A DNA stretch of 17,416 nt, taken from Bacteroidales bacterium (GTDB lineage Bacteria; Bacteroidota; Bacteroidia; Bacteroidales; UBA3824). The position numbers and the translations under genes were made by a program. Shown here one piece after another: positions 1 through 8,592 of the stretch. The notes beneath the pieces were generated by a model, which was given only the letters and a program-made list of their open reading frames with translations, had not been told where the DNA came from and searched no databases. The stretch covers positions 1 to 17,416 of the forward strand of contig JAEDDH010000037.1 of NCBI GenBank assembly GCA_016293845.1, in the 5' to 3' direction. Every line of letters starts with the position of its first letter. Positions within the stretch are counted from its first letter, which is position 1.

Positions 1-100
1 TGCCGCTGATGGTCACTTGCACGGGGTACACTTTGGTCTGCGCCTTTAGCCCGAGCGCTGAGAGGAGGATTGCTATCAGTATGGTAAGATGCCTGGTCAT
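1..100 (-). CDS. N-terminus of an exported protein, cut by the window edge
   Basis: An ATG at 98-100 opens a minus-strand frame that stays open for 33 codons to the window edge. It begins MTRHLTILIAILLSALGLKA followed by QTKVYPVQV. This is a textbook signal peptide (one Arg, a hydrophobic stretch, cleavage after Lys-Ala with Gln as the first mature residue, as is usual in Bacteroidota). It starts 24 bases after the stop of the 1520-residue gene and should be the fourth gene of that operon. The mature start (Gln, then Tyr-Pro-Val-Gln-Val) resembles how I remember TANFOR-domain proteins beginning, very large surface proteins of Bacteroidota, but too little is present to be sure. Seen: the frame and signal peptide. 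Inferred: operon membership and the TANFOR suggestion. Confidence 0.7.
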   Translation of the reverse strand, partial: MTRHLTILIAILLSALGLKAQTKVYPVQVTISG

Positions 101-124
101 AGATGCTTGTGTGTGATTGTTAGT

Positions 125-3100
125 TTATTTGTTGTAGATAAAGTTGGCCTTAACCCTCTCAAGAACGGTGTTCTTGCCGGGCAGACGGTATATTATGTAG
201 TACGGGTAGCGTCCCGAGGTGAACGGCACCGCATTGTTGTATTTCACTATTTGGTCCTCCAAGGGGTTGAGCGGGATGTTGCTTTCCGACTTGCGGAGCA
301 GCTTGATGCGGGTCTCGCGGACATCGTCATCGAACTGGTAGAGGGCGCAGTAGTGTATCGAGCCCATCTCAAACAGTCCCGTGGGTCGTCCTGACTCTAT
401 CTCCGAGGGTTCGAGGCGGAAATAGTTGTGCTGGCACTCGCGGTTGTTGTTGATTTCGATGGCGTCGCGCGGAGGGAACTTGTACGGGCGGTCTTGTTCG
501 CCGTCTTTGACCGTATATGTGGAATAATACTGCTTGTAGATCGAGTTCTCGTACCAGCTGGTGTTGGCTAAGTCGATGTCGAAGGCTATCAGTGGCTCTA
601 CCTTGTCGGTGCCGCGCCACTCCACGCCGTCGAAAAAGTCGTTGGAGGTGATGTTGACCGACAGCGAGTGCCGCCAGGTGTCGCTGCCTACGCTCAGGGC
701 GTCGCCGTTGACTATGTCAAGACTGTTGATTTTATCTAAGAATTTGTTGAAACGGCTTGTCTTGAAGTTCAAGGTGCAGATTGTCTTGGTCTCCATCTGG
801 TTGAGCGTGCCGGTTGCGGAGGTGTGGCGAACTTCGATGGTGTCGTTGGTGTTGCCGCCCCCTACCTGTGTGTACTTCTTGTCCACGTTCTGGTCGATGC
901 TGCTCACGGTGGTGAGCGGTATGTTCATCAGCTCTAATTTGTACACGGTGTTGTTCTCAAGTCCGAGGTCGCGGAGGCTGAATGTGATTTCGAGCTGCTC
1001 GCCTGGCACTTCCGATGAAGGTTTGGTGCTGAAATCCACCTCTTTGTAGTAGCCTTTCTTGTTGGTTATCACTACTTTCTGTTTGAATCCCTTGTGCGCC
1101 TCGGGACTGAACAGGTATTGGTAATTGTACATCAGGCAGATATACCCGTCGTAGGTCTGGTCTTTGTAAAAGTTGTACATCAGGTTTTGCGGATACGAGC
1201 AGATGATATGCTCCGGATTTATCGTTGTAGGACGTTCTCCTGAGGTGAAGTTTACTGTCATATCCTCATAATATGCCGACCCGTCGTCATCTTTTACGGG
1301 CTGCCAGCTGCTGCCTACTCTCTGCTTGAACAGCACTTTTACGTACACTTTGTAACTGTGCTTGGTGTCGAACGGCTCGGTAGGATTGTACACCACTGTG
1401 AGTCCGTCGGTTGCCGTTACTCTTTTTCCATCCACCGGCTTGCCTGTGGTATTGTCGGTGACGGTATATTCGGCTATTTCGATAATATAGCGCTGGAGTT
1501 TCTCATTTTCATCAAGCATCTCAAATTCGTGATCCACAGGTATGTTGAGCACAGCCTGTGGCGATGCAAACACGTTTACGTCTGTCTCGCCGTCGGAGGG
1601 TGTGAGTGCCGACAGTATGCTCTCGCCCAAGAGGTCGTTGCCACGCTTCAGTTCGCACTTCTCACCGATTTCCAGGTCGATAGAGCAGCTGCCTTTCACC
1701 AATCCGCCAAGCAGACTGTACGAGGCGTTGAGGTTGCCCACAAAATAAAACGGGTTAGGTCCCATACCAGTCATCACCGCTCCAGCGTGCAGTGCCGCAA
1801 TGTCAAACTTGCGCTCTTTTCTAAACACTTTTACCTTCAAGCCCACGGCAGCGTTGAGATACGCCCACATCTGCGCCTGTGCGTACCAGCCTTTGATGCC
1901 TATCTCGTCGGTGCGGCCTTTGCAGTGCGCGTCTTTGTAGTTGGCGAGCAGAAACTCCACTCCCGCGCCCACGTCGAACTTGGCGTAAAACGGCACGGGG
2001 TTTATTTCGGCTCCCGCCTTGAAATTGAGTCCGAACGCCACGCCTTTGCCAGTGGACAGGTCGGAGAGATTGTCCATATTCTTAGCTGACAGATATTTGT
2101 TTTTCTGATCCGAAGGCATAGAGCCCCACACTTCGGCTGGAGGATCGGGCAGCGGAGGTATCTGGTTGCCGAGCATAAAATAGCTGTTGGTGTTAAGCAG
2201 CCCCAGCACGCTTACGCCGCAGGGCTTGTCGGGCGAGCCCATATGTATATACCAGTCTTTGGTGCCAAAAAGGGCTTTGGCTTCTACCATAAGGTTGTCA
2301 GGACCTGTGCCGTGGATAAATCCGGCGTCGAGATAGGTTTTTAAATCGGCAAAGAAGGTCTTGTTGGTGGCGTCGAATTTCATCAGTATCGACGCGGTAA
2401 GCACGCCGTCCTGCTTGTCTTCGGGCATTTGCAAATCGTCGGGTGTCTTGAGGTGGAGCTTGCCGAGTCCGTTGTCGCTCTGCATTTTCTTCACTTTGTC
2501 CATCACGTTAGCTTTGAATTTTTCCATACCCTCAGGAACGTTCATAAAAGCCAGGTCGCCGGTAATCTGAAAATAGTTGAGACCCCAATGCTCGTTGAAC
2601 TGGATGTCGAACGAAGTCTTGGCGTTTACGGCGTTTTCCTGTCCTACGAAGAAACGCGCCGTGGCAAGAAATCCGAATCCCACTTTCTTATCGGGCACAT
2701 AGCATATGCCGGAGAGCGCCTTGCCAAATTCGTTGTTTTCAACGGTCTGGTTCATCCGGTGGTACACTCCGCCGCCGAGACCCTGCACTGTGATACAAGG
2801 CGGAATGGTGAATAGTCCCGACTTTTTCTCACCATACACATCCACCAGGAAGTATCTGAACTGGTCTTTTTTGCCAAACACTGTTACGGCGTCGAAGTTC
2901 CAGTCGTTCATTAGCGAAAGGTTCACGCTTCCACGGAACCCGTTGCCGTAGGTCTCGTCGCCGCGCTTAAGCTCGAGCAAGCCTTTCACTCCGAAAAACG
3001 GCTGCTGGTATGCCACGGATATTTTCGACACATTCACCTGCTTTATCTTGTAATGGTCAAAGTCGCCCACTATTTCAAAAGAGCCTTCGCCGGTGATAGT

Positions 3101-4687
3101 GCCGTTGAGCGACACCATTGCGTCAAAGCTTATCGACTCGTCTTTTTGTGATATGTTTGACAATGCAAAATCAAAGCCTGCTATCTTGGGCATCTCCACA
3201 TCTGCAAGCGCCGACATATCCCATACGCCAGGCTCAAACACAGGTTTCTCGCGGCGTATCTTCATTCCTTCGAATGCTATTTCGGGCAGCTGAAGCCTCA
3301 TTCCTCCTTCCGAGAGCGGAGCGTCGATCTTTATCGAGCCCGAGGCGCTAATGGTAGGATAAAAGCCGCCTTTTTTGAGCGCTATTTCTATATACGACTG
3401 CTCGTTGAGGGTAAGCGTGGCTCCGAACACATCAAAGCTGTGCTTGCCGTCGATGTTGCATTTAAAGTCAAACTCTTTTTCGGCTACGTTGTATTCGGCA
3501 GTGTATCCTAATTTTGAATACTCGCCGAATGGCGGTATGTTGAGACTTCCCGAAAATCCCGCCCCCTGTATCTTGCTTTTAACTATGTCAAGGCTTATCG
3601 ACTCAACTTTCAAATCCCATTTGGTTTCGTCCACCTTACATTCACGGCAGAGCTGCTCTACCGAGGCGTCAACAGTGATGCCGTGGCGGTCGATTACCAA
3701 ATTGCTGCACACTATCGAGGTTCTATCCTCGTTTTTAACTTTCTTCACTTGCACTTTCGACGGGTCGGATATGGATGTCTGGTCGGTTTTTAACGCAGGC
3801 GGCAGATACACTTGCGCTTTTTTTACAGCTAAGCCGCGCCACAGATTGCGGTCGACGTCGCTACCGAAATATCCGGGAGGAAAAGCCGCGGTCTTAGGCG
3901 TGGTAAACTCGCTGAAATCTACCGTTATATCTTCAATATAAAATAGAAAGTCTTGCAATTCAGGAAATTCGAATGCGAGTTTGGCGTTGATATCGAACAC
4001 AAAATCCGAAAAATCGTTGAATGTAAGCTTAGTGTTGAATTTCGGCTTTTGCAAGGGGTTCATATTCTCGTCGTAAAACTTGATTGCATTGGCAACAAAC
4101 TCCAGAGTAACGTCCATATGAAACTGGGTGATGCCGTCGCAGTCGAACTCGGCATACGACCCCGGGTTGAAGACTATGTTGAACTTGTCGCCAAACGCCA
4201 TCTCCACAGGGCGTATGAGCTTGAGCCTGCCAGGCATCTGAGGTCCGCAGCTTCCCGACAGCGATATGTAGGTTTCAAATCCTATGGTGGTGGCAGAATC
4301 TACTGGTATCACCAGCGTCATATAAGCTTTGGCTACCGAGTCGCTCTCGTGCGACAGCTGCTGCACCACTATCTCATAGTCGTTTAAATTGCTTTTGATG
4401 CCTATAGGCAATGGTATTTGTGTGTTTTCGGCAAGGTTTTTTATTTTGTCGATATAGTTGGCCATCTCCTTCACCTTGCGGGCTGTTTCTATGGCATTGG
4501 CAAGGCGGCGCTCGGCGGGCACCTCTTTGGTGGCGTCTTGCGACTCTCGGGCTATTGCCCGGGCGTCGTCTACTATCGAATTTACTTGTGTTTCGTTATT
4601 GTTTTGCGCCCACGCACTTGCGCTTGTCAGCAGCAAAAAAACGATGGCTATTAAGGTGTAGATTCTGGTGTTAGTTTTGTTCTTCAT
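125..4687 (-). CDS. large exported beta-rich protein with late Ig-like domain, function unknown
   Basis: A 1520-residue exported protein. I chose the ATG at 4685-4687 because it places the signal peptide (residues 1-27, ending SASAWA, cut before Gln) at the N-terminus; a TTG 12 codons earlier would put a polar leader in front of it. Residues about 29-88 are polar and helical. Residues about 90-1020 are a long series of alternating hydrophobic/polar strands rich in Gly and aromatics, with no domain I can name. Around 1025-1150 is an Ig-like module that starts with a TPSDGETDV-type motif, as in Big_5 domains. The rest is beta-rich and ends in Lys without a T9SS sorting signal, so the protein is probably periplasmic or bound to an outer-membrane partner. 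The start lies inside the last 17 bases of the beta-barrel gene, which suggests translational coupling. Giant lipid-bridge (AsmA-like) proteins are an alternative I cannot support further. Confidence 0.88.
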   Translation of the reverse strand: MKNKTNTRIYTLIAIVFLLLTSASAWAQNNNETQVNSIVDDARAIARESQDATKEVPAERRLANAIETARKVKEMANYIDKIKNLAENTQIPLPIGIKSNLNDYEIVVQQLSHESDSVAKAYMTLVIPVDSATTIGFETYISLSGSCGPQMPGRLKLIRPVEMAFGDKFNIVFNPGSYAEFDCDGITQFHMDVTLEFVANAIKFYDENMNPLQKPKFNTKLTFNDFSDFVFDINAKLAFEFPELQDFLFYIEDITVDFSEFTTPKTAAFPPGYFGSDVDRNLWRGLAVKKAQVYLPPALKTDQTSISDPSKVQVKKVKNEDRTSIVCSNLVIDRHGITVDASVEQLCRECKVDETKWDLKVESISLDIVKSKIQGAGFSGSLNIPPFGEYSKLGYTAEYNVAEKEFDFKCNIDGKHSFDVFGATLTLNEQSYIEIALKKGGFYPTISASGSIKIDAPLSEGGMRLQLPEIAFEGMKIRREKPVFEPGVWDMSALADVEMPKIAGFDFALSNISQKDESISFDAMVSLNGTITGEGSFEIVGDFDHYKIKQVNVSKISVAYQQPFFGVKGLLELKRGDETYGNGFRGSVNLSLMNDWNFDAVTVFGKKDQFRYFLVDVYGEKKSGLFTIPPCITVQGLGGGVYHRMNQTVENNEFGKALSGICYVPDKKVGFGFLATARFFVGQENAVNAKTSFDIQFNEHWGLNYFQITGDLAFMNVPEGMEKFKANVMDKVKKMQSDNGLGKLHLKTPDDLQMPEDKQDGVLTASILMKFDATNKTFFADLKTYLDAGFIHGTGPDNLMVEAKALFGTKDWYIHMGSPDKPCGVSVLGLLNTNSYFMLGNQIPPLPDPPAEVWGSMPSDQKNKYLSAKNMDNLSDLSTGKGVAFGLNFKAGAEINPVPFYAKFDVGAGVEFLLANYKDAHCKGRTDEIGIKGWYAQAQMWAYLNAAVGLKVKVFRKERKFDIAALHAGAVMTGMGPNPFYFVGNLNASYSLLGGLVKGSCSIDLEIGEKCELKRGNDLLGESILSALTPSDGETDVNVFASPQAVLNIPVDHEFEMLDENEKLQRYIIEIAEYTVTDNTTGKPVDGKRVTATDGLTVVYNPTEPFDTKHSYKVYVKVLFKQRVGSSWQPVKDDDGSAYYEDMTVNFTSGERPTTINPEHIICSYPQNLMYNFYKDQTYDGYICLMYNYQYLFSPEAHKGFKQKVVITNKKGYYKEVDFSTKPSSEVPGEQLEITFSLRDLGLENNTVYKLELMNIPLTTVSSIDQNVDKKYTQVGGGNTNDTIEVRHTSATGTLNQMETKTICTLNFKTSRFNKFLDKINSLDIVNGDALSVGSDTWRHSLSVNITSNDFFDGVEWRGTDKVEPLIAFDIDLANTSWYENSIYKQYYSTYTVKDGEQDRPYKFPPRDAIEINNNRECQHNYFRLEPSEIESGRPTGLFEMGSIHYCALYQFDDDVRETRIKLLRKSESNIPLNPLEDQIVKYNNAVPFTSGRYPYYIIYRLPGKNTVLERVKANFIYNK

Positions 4688-6407
4688 CGTCTTTTCTATG
4701 TTTTTCGCGGTTAATGATGTCAAAGCTGTAGGTGTAACCCAAATTCATTGTCAGCCTGTTGCGGTTGCCCCGAGCCTGCGAATTGTTGATATAGTTGAGC
4801 GAAAGGCTGAAGTTGTGGCTTTGTTTCAATGTGTACGACAGCGACATACGCCCGTTTACTACGTTCGATTTCACGCTGTCTACCTTGGTGTAGGCGTATG
4901 TGCCCGACAGCGACCCCGACACCTGACCAAAGAGGGTTTTGTTTACGCTCACGCTTGTGGTGTACATATCTGTGTTCTGATGCTGCATTTCGGTGCGGTT
5001 GTAGCCGAATGTAACGCTCGCCGACATTTTCTGCGGTATCAGGCTCAGGCAGTATCCGAGGTTGCCGTTGTAAATTTTTGAATTGGCAGTGGTGGTGTCG
5101 TAGCGCTGATGGTCTGAGGTGGTCTGGTACATAAAGCTTGCCGAGATGCTGTTGCTGGCGGTCTCGGTGTTGCTGAGCATATAGTTAAGCCCAAGGTTGG
5201 TGGTGTTGTTGAGCCGCGAGTATTCAGTGGTGTCAAGATTTTCAAACTCGGTGGTCTGCATCAGCTCCTCATACTTGTTTCTGAGGTTGAGATACTGCTG
5301 GTTGTTGTTGTACGACACGTTGAAGTTGAGCTTCTGGGTGATGTTGCCGCTGGCTGCGAGGTTTACGGCTATGCTGTTGTCGGTGGTGAGTTTCTGATTG
5401 TCGAGGTTGTCGTGGCGGAGACCCACGTCGCCCGACACCGACACGTGGTTAAACAGCAGCGAGGAGAAGTTAACCGTATAAGTCTCTTCGTCTTCGGCAA
5501 AATAGTAGCCGCCGAGGGTCTCGTAGTTGGGCGGTATCCTGCTGTATCCGAATCCGATCGAATGGTCGCCGAAGCTGTAGCCCAACGCCACGTCAAACGC
5601 TTGGAAGCACACGTCCTCGCCGTCGGTTTCTATTAGCACGTCGGATGCACGGCTGGTGGCGGTATCTTGCACCATATACCTGTTGAGTATGCTCACTCCG
5701 TACTCGCCGCTGAGTGTGAGCTTTTTCCATAATGTGGTTTTCAGCCTCACCGATGCTGCTATGTTGTCTTTTGGCGCAATGTACTGATTTTCGTAGCCTA
5801 AGAAACTTACCGACGAGGAGTCGTCTTTTACCTTTATCACGTCGAATCCCACGTCATAGTTCTCGTTATGATAGCCTATCTTTACGCCGCCGCCCATACG
5901 CTTGTACGACGGCTCTGCATTTGTAGAGTCGGGCTGAACCGCCTTGCGCATTCTACCAAAAAAGCCTTCTATGTGCCACACGTCGCCTTCGTAGAGCGCG
6001 CCCGCGCCAAGGTAGTCGTGTCCCGAAAGGGTGTATTTGCCAAAGCTCATACTGTTGAAGCCCATATACGCCGTAAACTTTTTGTAGTTGGGGGCTATGG
6101 AAAACCTGTTGTAAGGCAGGGCTAAGTTCTTGGTGAGCACGTTGTTGGTGTAGGCGAATGTGAACGGAACGCTCAAAAAGCCGAACAGCTGGGTATTGAT
6201 GCCGCCCGAAAGATAGTAATAGAACCTATCGGTGGTGAGCGTGCTGTCTTCTATCAGCTCTGAGGTGGTGTTAAGCGATATGTTGCCGCCCATCTTTATA
6301 GGGTCGGACTTTATTATGGTTTCGATATTTTGAGAATACGACCCCGTTGCCACAAATACCGAAACCAATAGCAACAGAAAGCCTATTTTCTCTTTTTGCA
6401 GTTTCAT
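4671..6407 (-). CDS. predicted outer-membrane beta-barrel protein
   Basis: A 578-residue protein with a signal peptide (residues 1-25, cut between Ser and Gln in SYSQN). The mature part is almost entirely short amphipathic beta-strands with aromatic ends, separated by turns and polar loops. Examples are FYYYLSGGINTQLFGFLSVP near the start and NFSLSLNYINNSQARGNRNR near the end. This pattern is typical of an outer-membrane barrel, and the length suits about 14 to 20 strands. The last strand (NLGYTYSFDI) is followed by a charged tail of about 15 residues, so the aromatic terminal residue normally used as the BAM signal is internal. It starts 12 bases after the fibronectin-III gene and overlaps the 1520-residue gene by 17 bases. 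I infer that it anchors or passes the other operon products at the outer membrane. No specific family was recognised. Confidence 0.85.
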   Translation of the reverse strand: MKLQKEKIGFLLLLVSVFVATGSYSQNIETIIKSDPIKMGGNISLNTTSELIEDSTLTTDRFYYYLSGGINTQLFGFLSVPFTFAYTNNVLTKNLALPYNRFSIAPNYKKFTAYMGFNSMSFGKYTLSGHDYLGAGALYEGDVWHIEGFFGRMRKAVQPDSTNAEPSYKRMGGGVKIGYHNENYDVGFDVIKVKDDSSSVSFLGYENQYIAPKDNIAASVRLKTTLWKKLTLSGEYGVSILNRYMVQDTATSRASDVLIETDGEDVCFQAFDVALGYSFGDHSIGFGYSRIPPNYETLGGYYFAEDEETYTVNFSSLLFNHVSVSGDVGLRHDNLDNQKLTTDNSIAVNLAASGNITQKLNFNVSYNNNQQYLNLRNKYEELMQTTEFENLDTTEYSRLNNTTNLGLNYMLSNTETASNSISASFMYQTTSDHQRYDTTTANSKIYNGNLGYCLSLIPQKMSASVTFGYNRTEMQHQNTDMYTTSVSVNKTLFGQVSGSLSGTYAYTKVDSVKSNVVNGRMSLSYTLKQSHNFSLSLNYINNSQARGNRNRLTMNLGYTYSFDIINREKHRKDDEEQN

Positions 6408-6419
6408 ATCTGTTGGTTT

Positions 6420-8447
6420 TTACATCTCGGTTTTTACTTCGTTGCTCAATTGTGTCTCGGTGGCGTCGGTGTACACCACACGTATGCGGTATGCGTAATG
6501 CCTGCCCATCACTAAGTTCTTATCCTCAAAGGTGTCGGTATCTTTCACCATTGCGTAGTAATGCAGCGGCTTGTCGTCGGTTTTGCGGTATATCAAAACC
6601 TTGTCCACAGGTTTGGCGGCATCTGTGTTCGACCATTTCAAGGTAATGCTGTTCAACGTTTTGGTGTTTCTCAGCTGCCAGTCGGATTCTTTCTGCCCTG
6701 GTATTTCTACAGCTTTGAGCCTGCTTGCAGAATAGTTGCCGAATCCGTCGATGGTCAGCACCTTATAATAATACTCGCATCCCGGTTCGGCGGTTTTGTC
6801 AAGATATGACAGACCGCTGCCGCTTGATATTATGGCTAATGTGTCAAAAACGTCGTACGAGGCTGCGCTCCTCAGTAGTGCATACGATGCCACATCTTTT
6901 GATACAGATGCGTTCCAAGATATTGCTACGCCGTTTTTGTTTTGGTCAAGAGAGGTAATCATTGAAGGCTGCGGCGCTATTATGTCGTAACGCTCCACTT
7001 TGAGCGAGGGCGACAGTCCGCTTTGGTTGCCGCGCGCGTCCACGCTTTTGAGCGAATAATAGATATGCCGCGACAATGTGTTTAAATTGATAGTGTCTAC
7101 ATAAAAAGTGTCGGCGAGCATATCGGGCGCAAGCATCAGGAAGCTTTCACCTTCGGAATTTTTTCGCAAAAGCCTAAAGCCTACCACATCTGACGTATCT
7201 TGATTATGCCACGTAAGCCACACTCTGCCCAAGCTGTCGCAAAAGCCGGTAGGCGCTGCCGGAGGCTCTGGAGGTATGCTGTCGATGGTGAGGCAGTAAT
7301 ATGGATAGGGGTTGTATTTCTCTTCGTTGCCGTTGAATACCGACACATAATAATAGTTGTCGGGGAGCGGACGAGGGTCGACAAAGCTCCGCTGGTCAAC
7401 GTCGGTGATGGTGGCGATGCAGTTGCTCAGGGTTTCGGAGCTGCGGGCACGGTATATCTTGAATCCGTCCACCGCGCCGGTCTCGCTGCCGAGATCAAAA
7501 CGCCAGCTGATTTCCACGCCGTTGCCGAGCGGCTTGGCCGACGATATTTCGGCGTACTGCGATATGGGCTTTGTGTTCAGTATAGACGAGGATTCAGAGG
7601 GCGCGCTTTCGTCGGAGAACGAATCCAACCCCACAATTCTATAATATACATTGCTCGAAACCGCCACGGTGGTGTCGGTATAATAATTGTTTTTGGGCGA
7701 CGGCTTGGTTACTGCTATGGGTTCTTCGTTGAGCCTCACGAATGTCTTGTTGTCGGTGCTCCGCTCCACATAGTAGCCCACGAAGTGGTTGCTGTAGTTG
7801 TTTTTCCAAGTCACCTGCACGTGGTCTTTGTCGTAAAACACGTCGGGCTTAGCTGGAAAAATGTCCACAGGGTTGCTGTCTAACGCGCCGTAGGTGCGGG
7901 CGGTGTCGCAGTGCGCGCTGTCGGGCTGGGCAAAGGTGAGCCGGTACGAGTATCGCTCGCCGGGCTTCGCTTTCTTGTCGGCGTAGTAGAGCCCCATATA
8001 CTCTGCCACCCGCTTGTCCATATCGGCGCAGTAGAGCGCAAAGCCGTACTTGTTTTGCTCCTGCTGGTATTTCTTGTATATGCCCACAGGAGAGGTGGAC
8101 AAGGCAGGATACTGCTCGCCGAAGATGCACTCTCCGGCTATGGCAAAATATTTTTCGTCCTCGCGTTTCTCCCACTCCGAAAAAGGTTTGATACGCAATG
8201 CGGTAGATAGCACCACGGTTTCTACAGGTATCAGCTGACTGCCGTCGCGGTAAATGGTAACGCGCTCGAGCTTGTAGCCAAATACGTTGCCGTAGCGCCA
8301 GGCGTCGAGGTTGGTGGGCGCCCATCGCAGCTCTATTGTGCCGCCGCTCTGCTTGCTTATGACACTCAGGTTGTCTTGTGCCTGCAACGGCGAATAGGCG
8401 CACAATAATAGCATAGATAGTAGTAGTAGGTAGTTCTTGTTAGTCAT
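6420..8447 (-). CDS. exported fibronectin type III repeat protein
   Basis: A 675-residue exported protein and first gene of the minus-strand operon. The signal peptide is residues 1-23 (cleavage in LQAQDN). After it come six modules of about 90 residues that look like fibronectin III domains, roughly 30-195 (divergent and longer), 198-292, 300-390, 392-485, 487-582 and 588-675. They show the expected core residues: Trp in strand B (VQVTWKN, VEISWRF, VWLTWHN, VAISWNA, ITLKWSN), a Gly/Ser-Tyr/Phe-x-(Leu/Ile/Val)-x-Arg strand C (YYVERS, FKIYRA, FRLLRK, YALLRS), and Tyr-Tyr in strand F. No catalytic motif, membrane anchor or T9SS tail is visible. Such strings of modules normally bind proteins or polysaccharide, so I infer a structural or binding role in the envelope with the barrel and 1520-residue proteins. 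The fold is confident and the partner is unknown. Confidence 0.9.
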   Translation of the reverse strand: MTNKNYLLLLSMLLLCAYSPLQAQDNLSVISKQSGGTIELRWAPTNLDAWRYGNVFGYKLERVTIYRDGSQLIPVETVVLSTALRIKPFSEWEKREDEKYFAIAGECIFGEQYPALSTSPVGIYKKYQQEQNKYGFALYCADMDKRVAEYMGLYYADKKAKPGERYSYRLTFAQPDSAHCDTARTYGALDSNPVDIFPAKPDVFYDKDHVQVTWKNNYSNHFVGYYVERSTDNKTFVRLNEEPIAVTKPSPKNNYYTDTTVAVSSNVYYRIVGLDSFSDESAPSESSSILNTKPISQYAEISSAKPLGNGVEISWRFDLGSETGAVDGFKIYRARSSETLSNCIATITDVDQRSFVDPRPLPDNYYYVSVFNGNEEKYNPYPYYCLTIDSIPPEPPAAPTGFCDSLGRVWLTWHNQDTSDVVGFRLLRKNSEGESFLMLAPDMLADTFYVDTINLNTLSRHIYYSLKSVDARGNQSGLSPSLKVERYDIIAPQPSMITSLDQNKNGVAISWNASVSKDVASYALLRSAASYDVFDTLAIISSGSGLSYLDKTAEPGCEYYYKVLTIDGFGNYSASRLKAVEIPGQKESDWQLRNTKTLNSITLKWSNTDAAKPVDKVLIYRKTDDKPLHYYAMVKDTDTFEDKNLVMGRHYAYRIRVVYTDATETQLSNEVKTEM

Positions 8448-8466
8448 TCTTGTTTAGTTTTGGCGG

Positions 8467-8474
8467 CAAAAATA
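8467..8474 (-). promoter_or_regulatory. candidate -7 element for the minus-strand operon
   Basis: Read on the minus strand this is TATTTTTG, a full match to the Bacteroidota TAnnTTTG element, 19 bases upstream of the start codon of the fibronectin-III gene. No TTTG lies at the expected 19-21 base distance upstream; the nearest is at 14 bases. Only the proximal element is supported, and the region is so A/T-rich that chance matches are likely. Confidence 0.4.
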
Positions 8475-8476
8475 CA

Positions 8477-8496
8477 TTTTTTTGTAAACAAAAAAA
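8477..8496. promoter_or_regulatory. short symmetric A/T element between divergent promoters
   Basis: Nine-base arms T7GT (8477-8485) and ACA7 (8488-8496) are perfect inverted copies separated by AA. The element lies between the minus-strand -7 candidate and the plus-strand promoter, where an operator for either operon could sit. A run of ten or more A follows. It may simply be A-tract sequence, which bends DNA and is common upstream of promoters. Confidence 0.25.
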
Positions 8497-8520
8497 AAAA
8501 CGAATATTTTTTTATAAATA

Positions 8521-8552
8521 TTTGAAACATTAAAATTTTATCTCTACATTTG
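8521..8552 (+). promoter_or_regulatory. Bacteroidota-type promoter for the lipoprotein gene
   Basis: TTTG at 8521-8524 and TACATTTG at 8545-8552 are separated by 20 bases. This matches the -33 TTTG and -7 TAnnTTTG consensus of the primary sigma factor in Bacteroidota. Transcription should start about 6-9 bases downstream, giving a 5' leader of about 35 bases before the ATG at 8593. The leader is A-rich and has no Shine-Dalgarno sequence, which is normal in this phylum. The promoter probably serves the lipoprotein gene and possibly the T9SS gene behind it. Confidence 0.75.
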
Positions 8553-8592
8553 CCCACACAATAAACACTAACTTTAATTAAATAGATAAAAA

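Noticed and set aside
1358..2089. Long plus-strand open frame of 243 codons inside the 1520-residue gene
   Set aside because: It lies antisense to a gene with a clear signal peptide and protein-like sequence. Its own translation is rich in His, Arg, Val and Cys with no domain or signal, which is typical of antisense frames in GC-rich genes.
4688..4723. Upstream TTG start extending the 1520-residue protein by 12 residues
   Set aside because: It would place a polar leader before the signal peptide and deepen the overlap with the barrel gene. The ATG at 4685-4687 gives a normal signal peptide.
7200..7883. Plus-strand open frame of 227 codons opposite the fibronectin-III gene
   Set aside because: Antisense shadow: the minus strand encodes regular FN3 modules here, and the plus-strand product has low-complexity Val/Arg/Gly composition.
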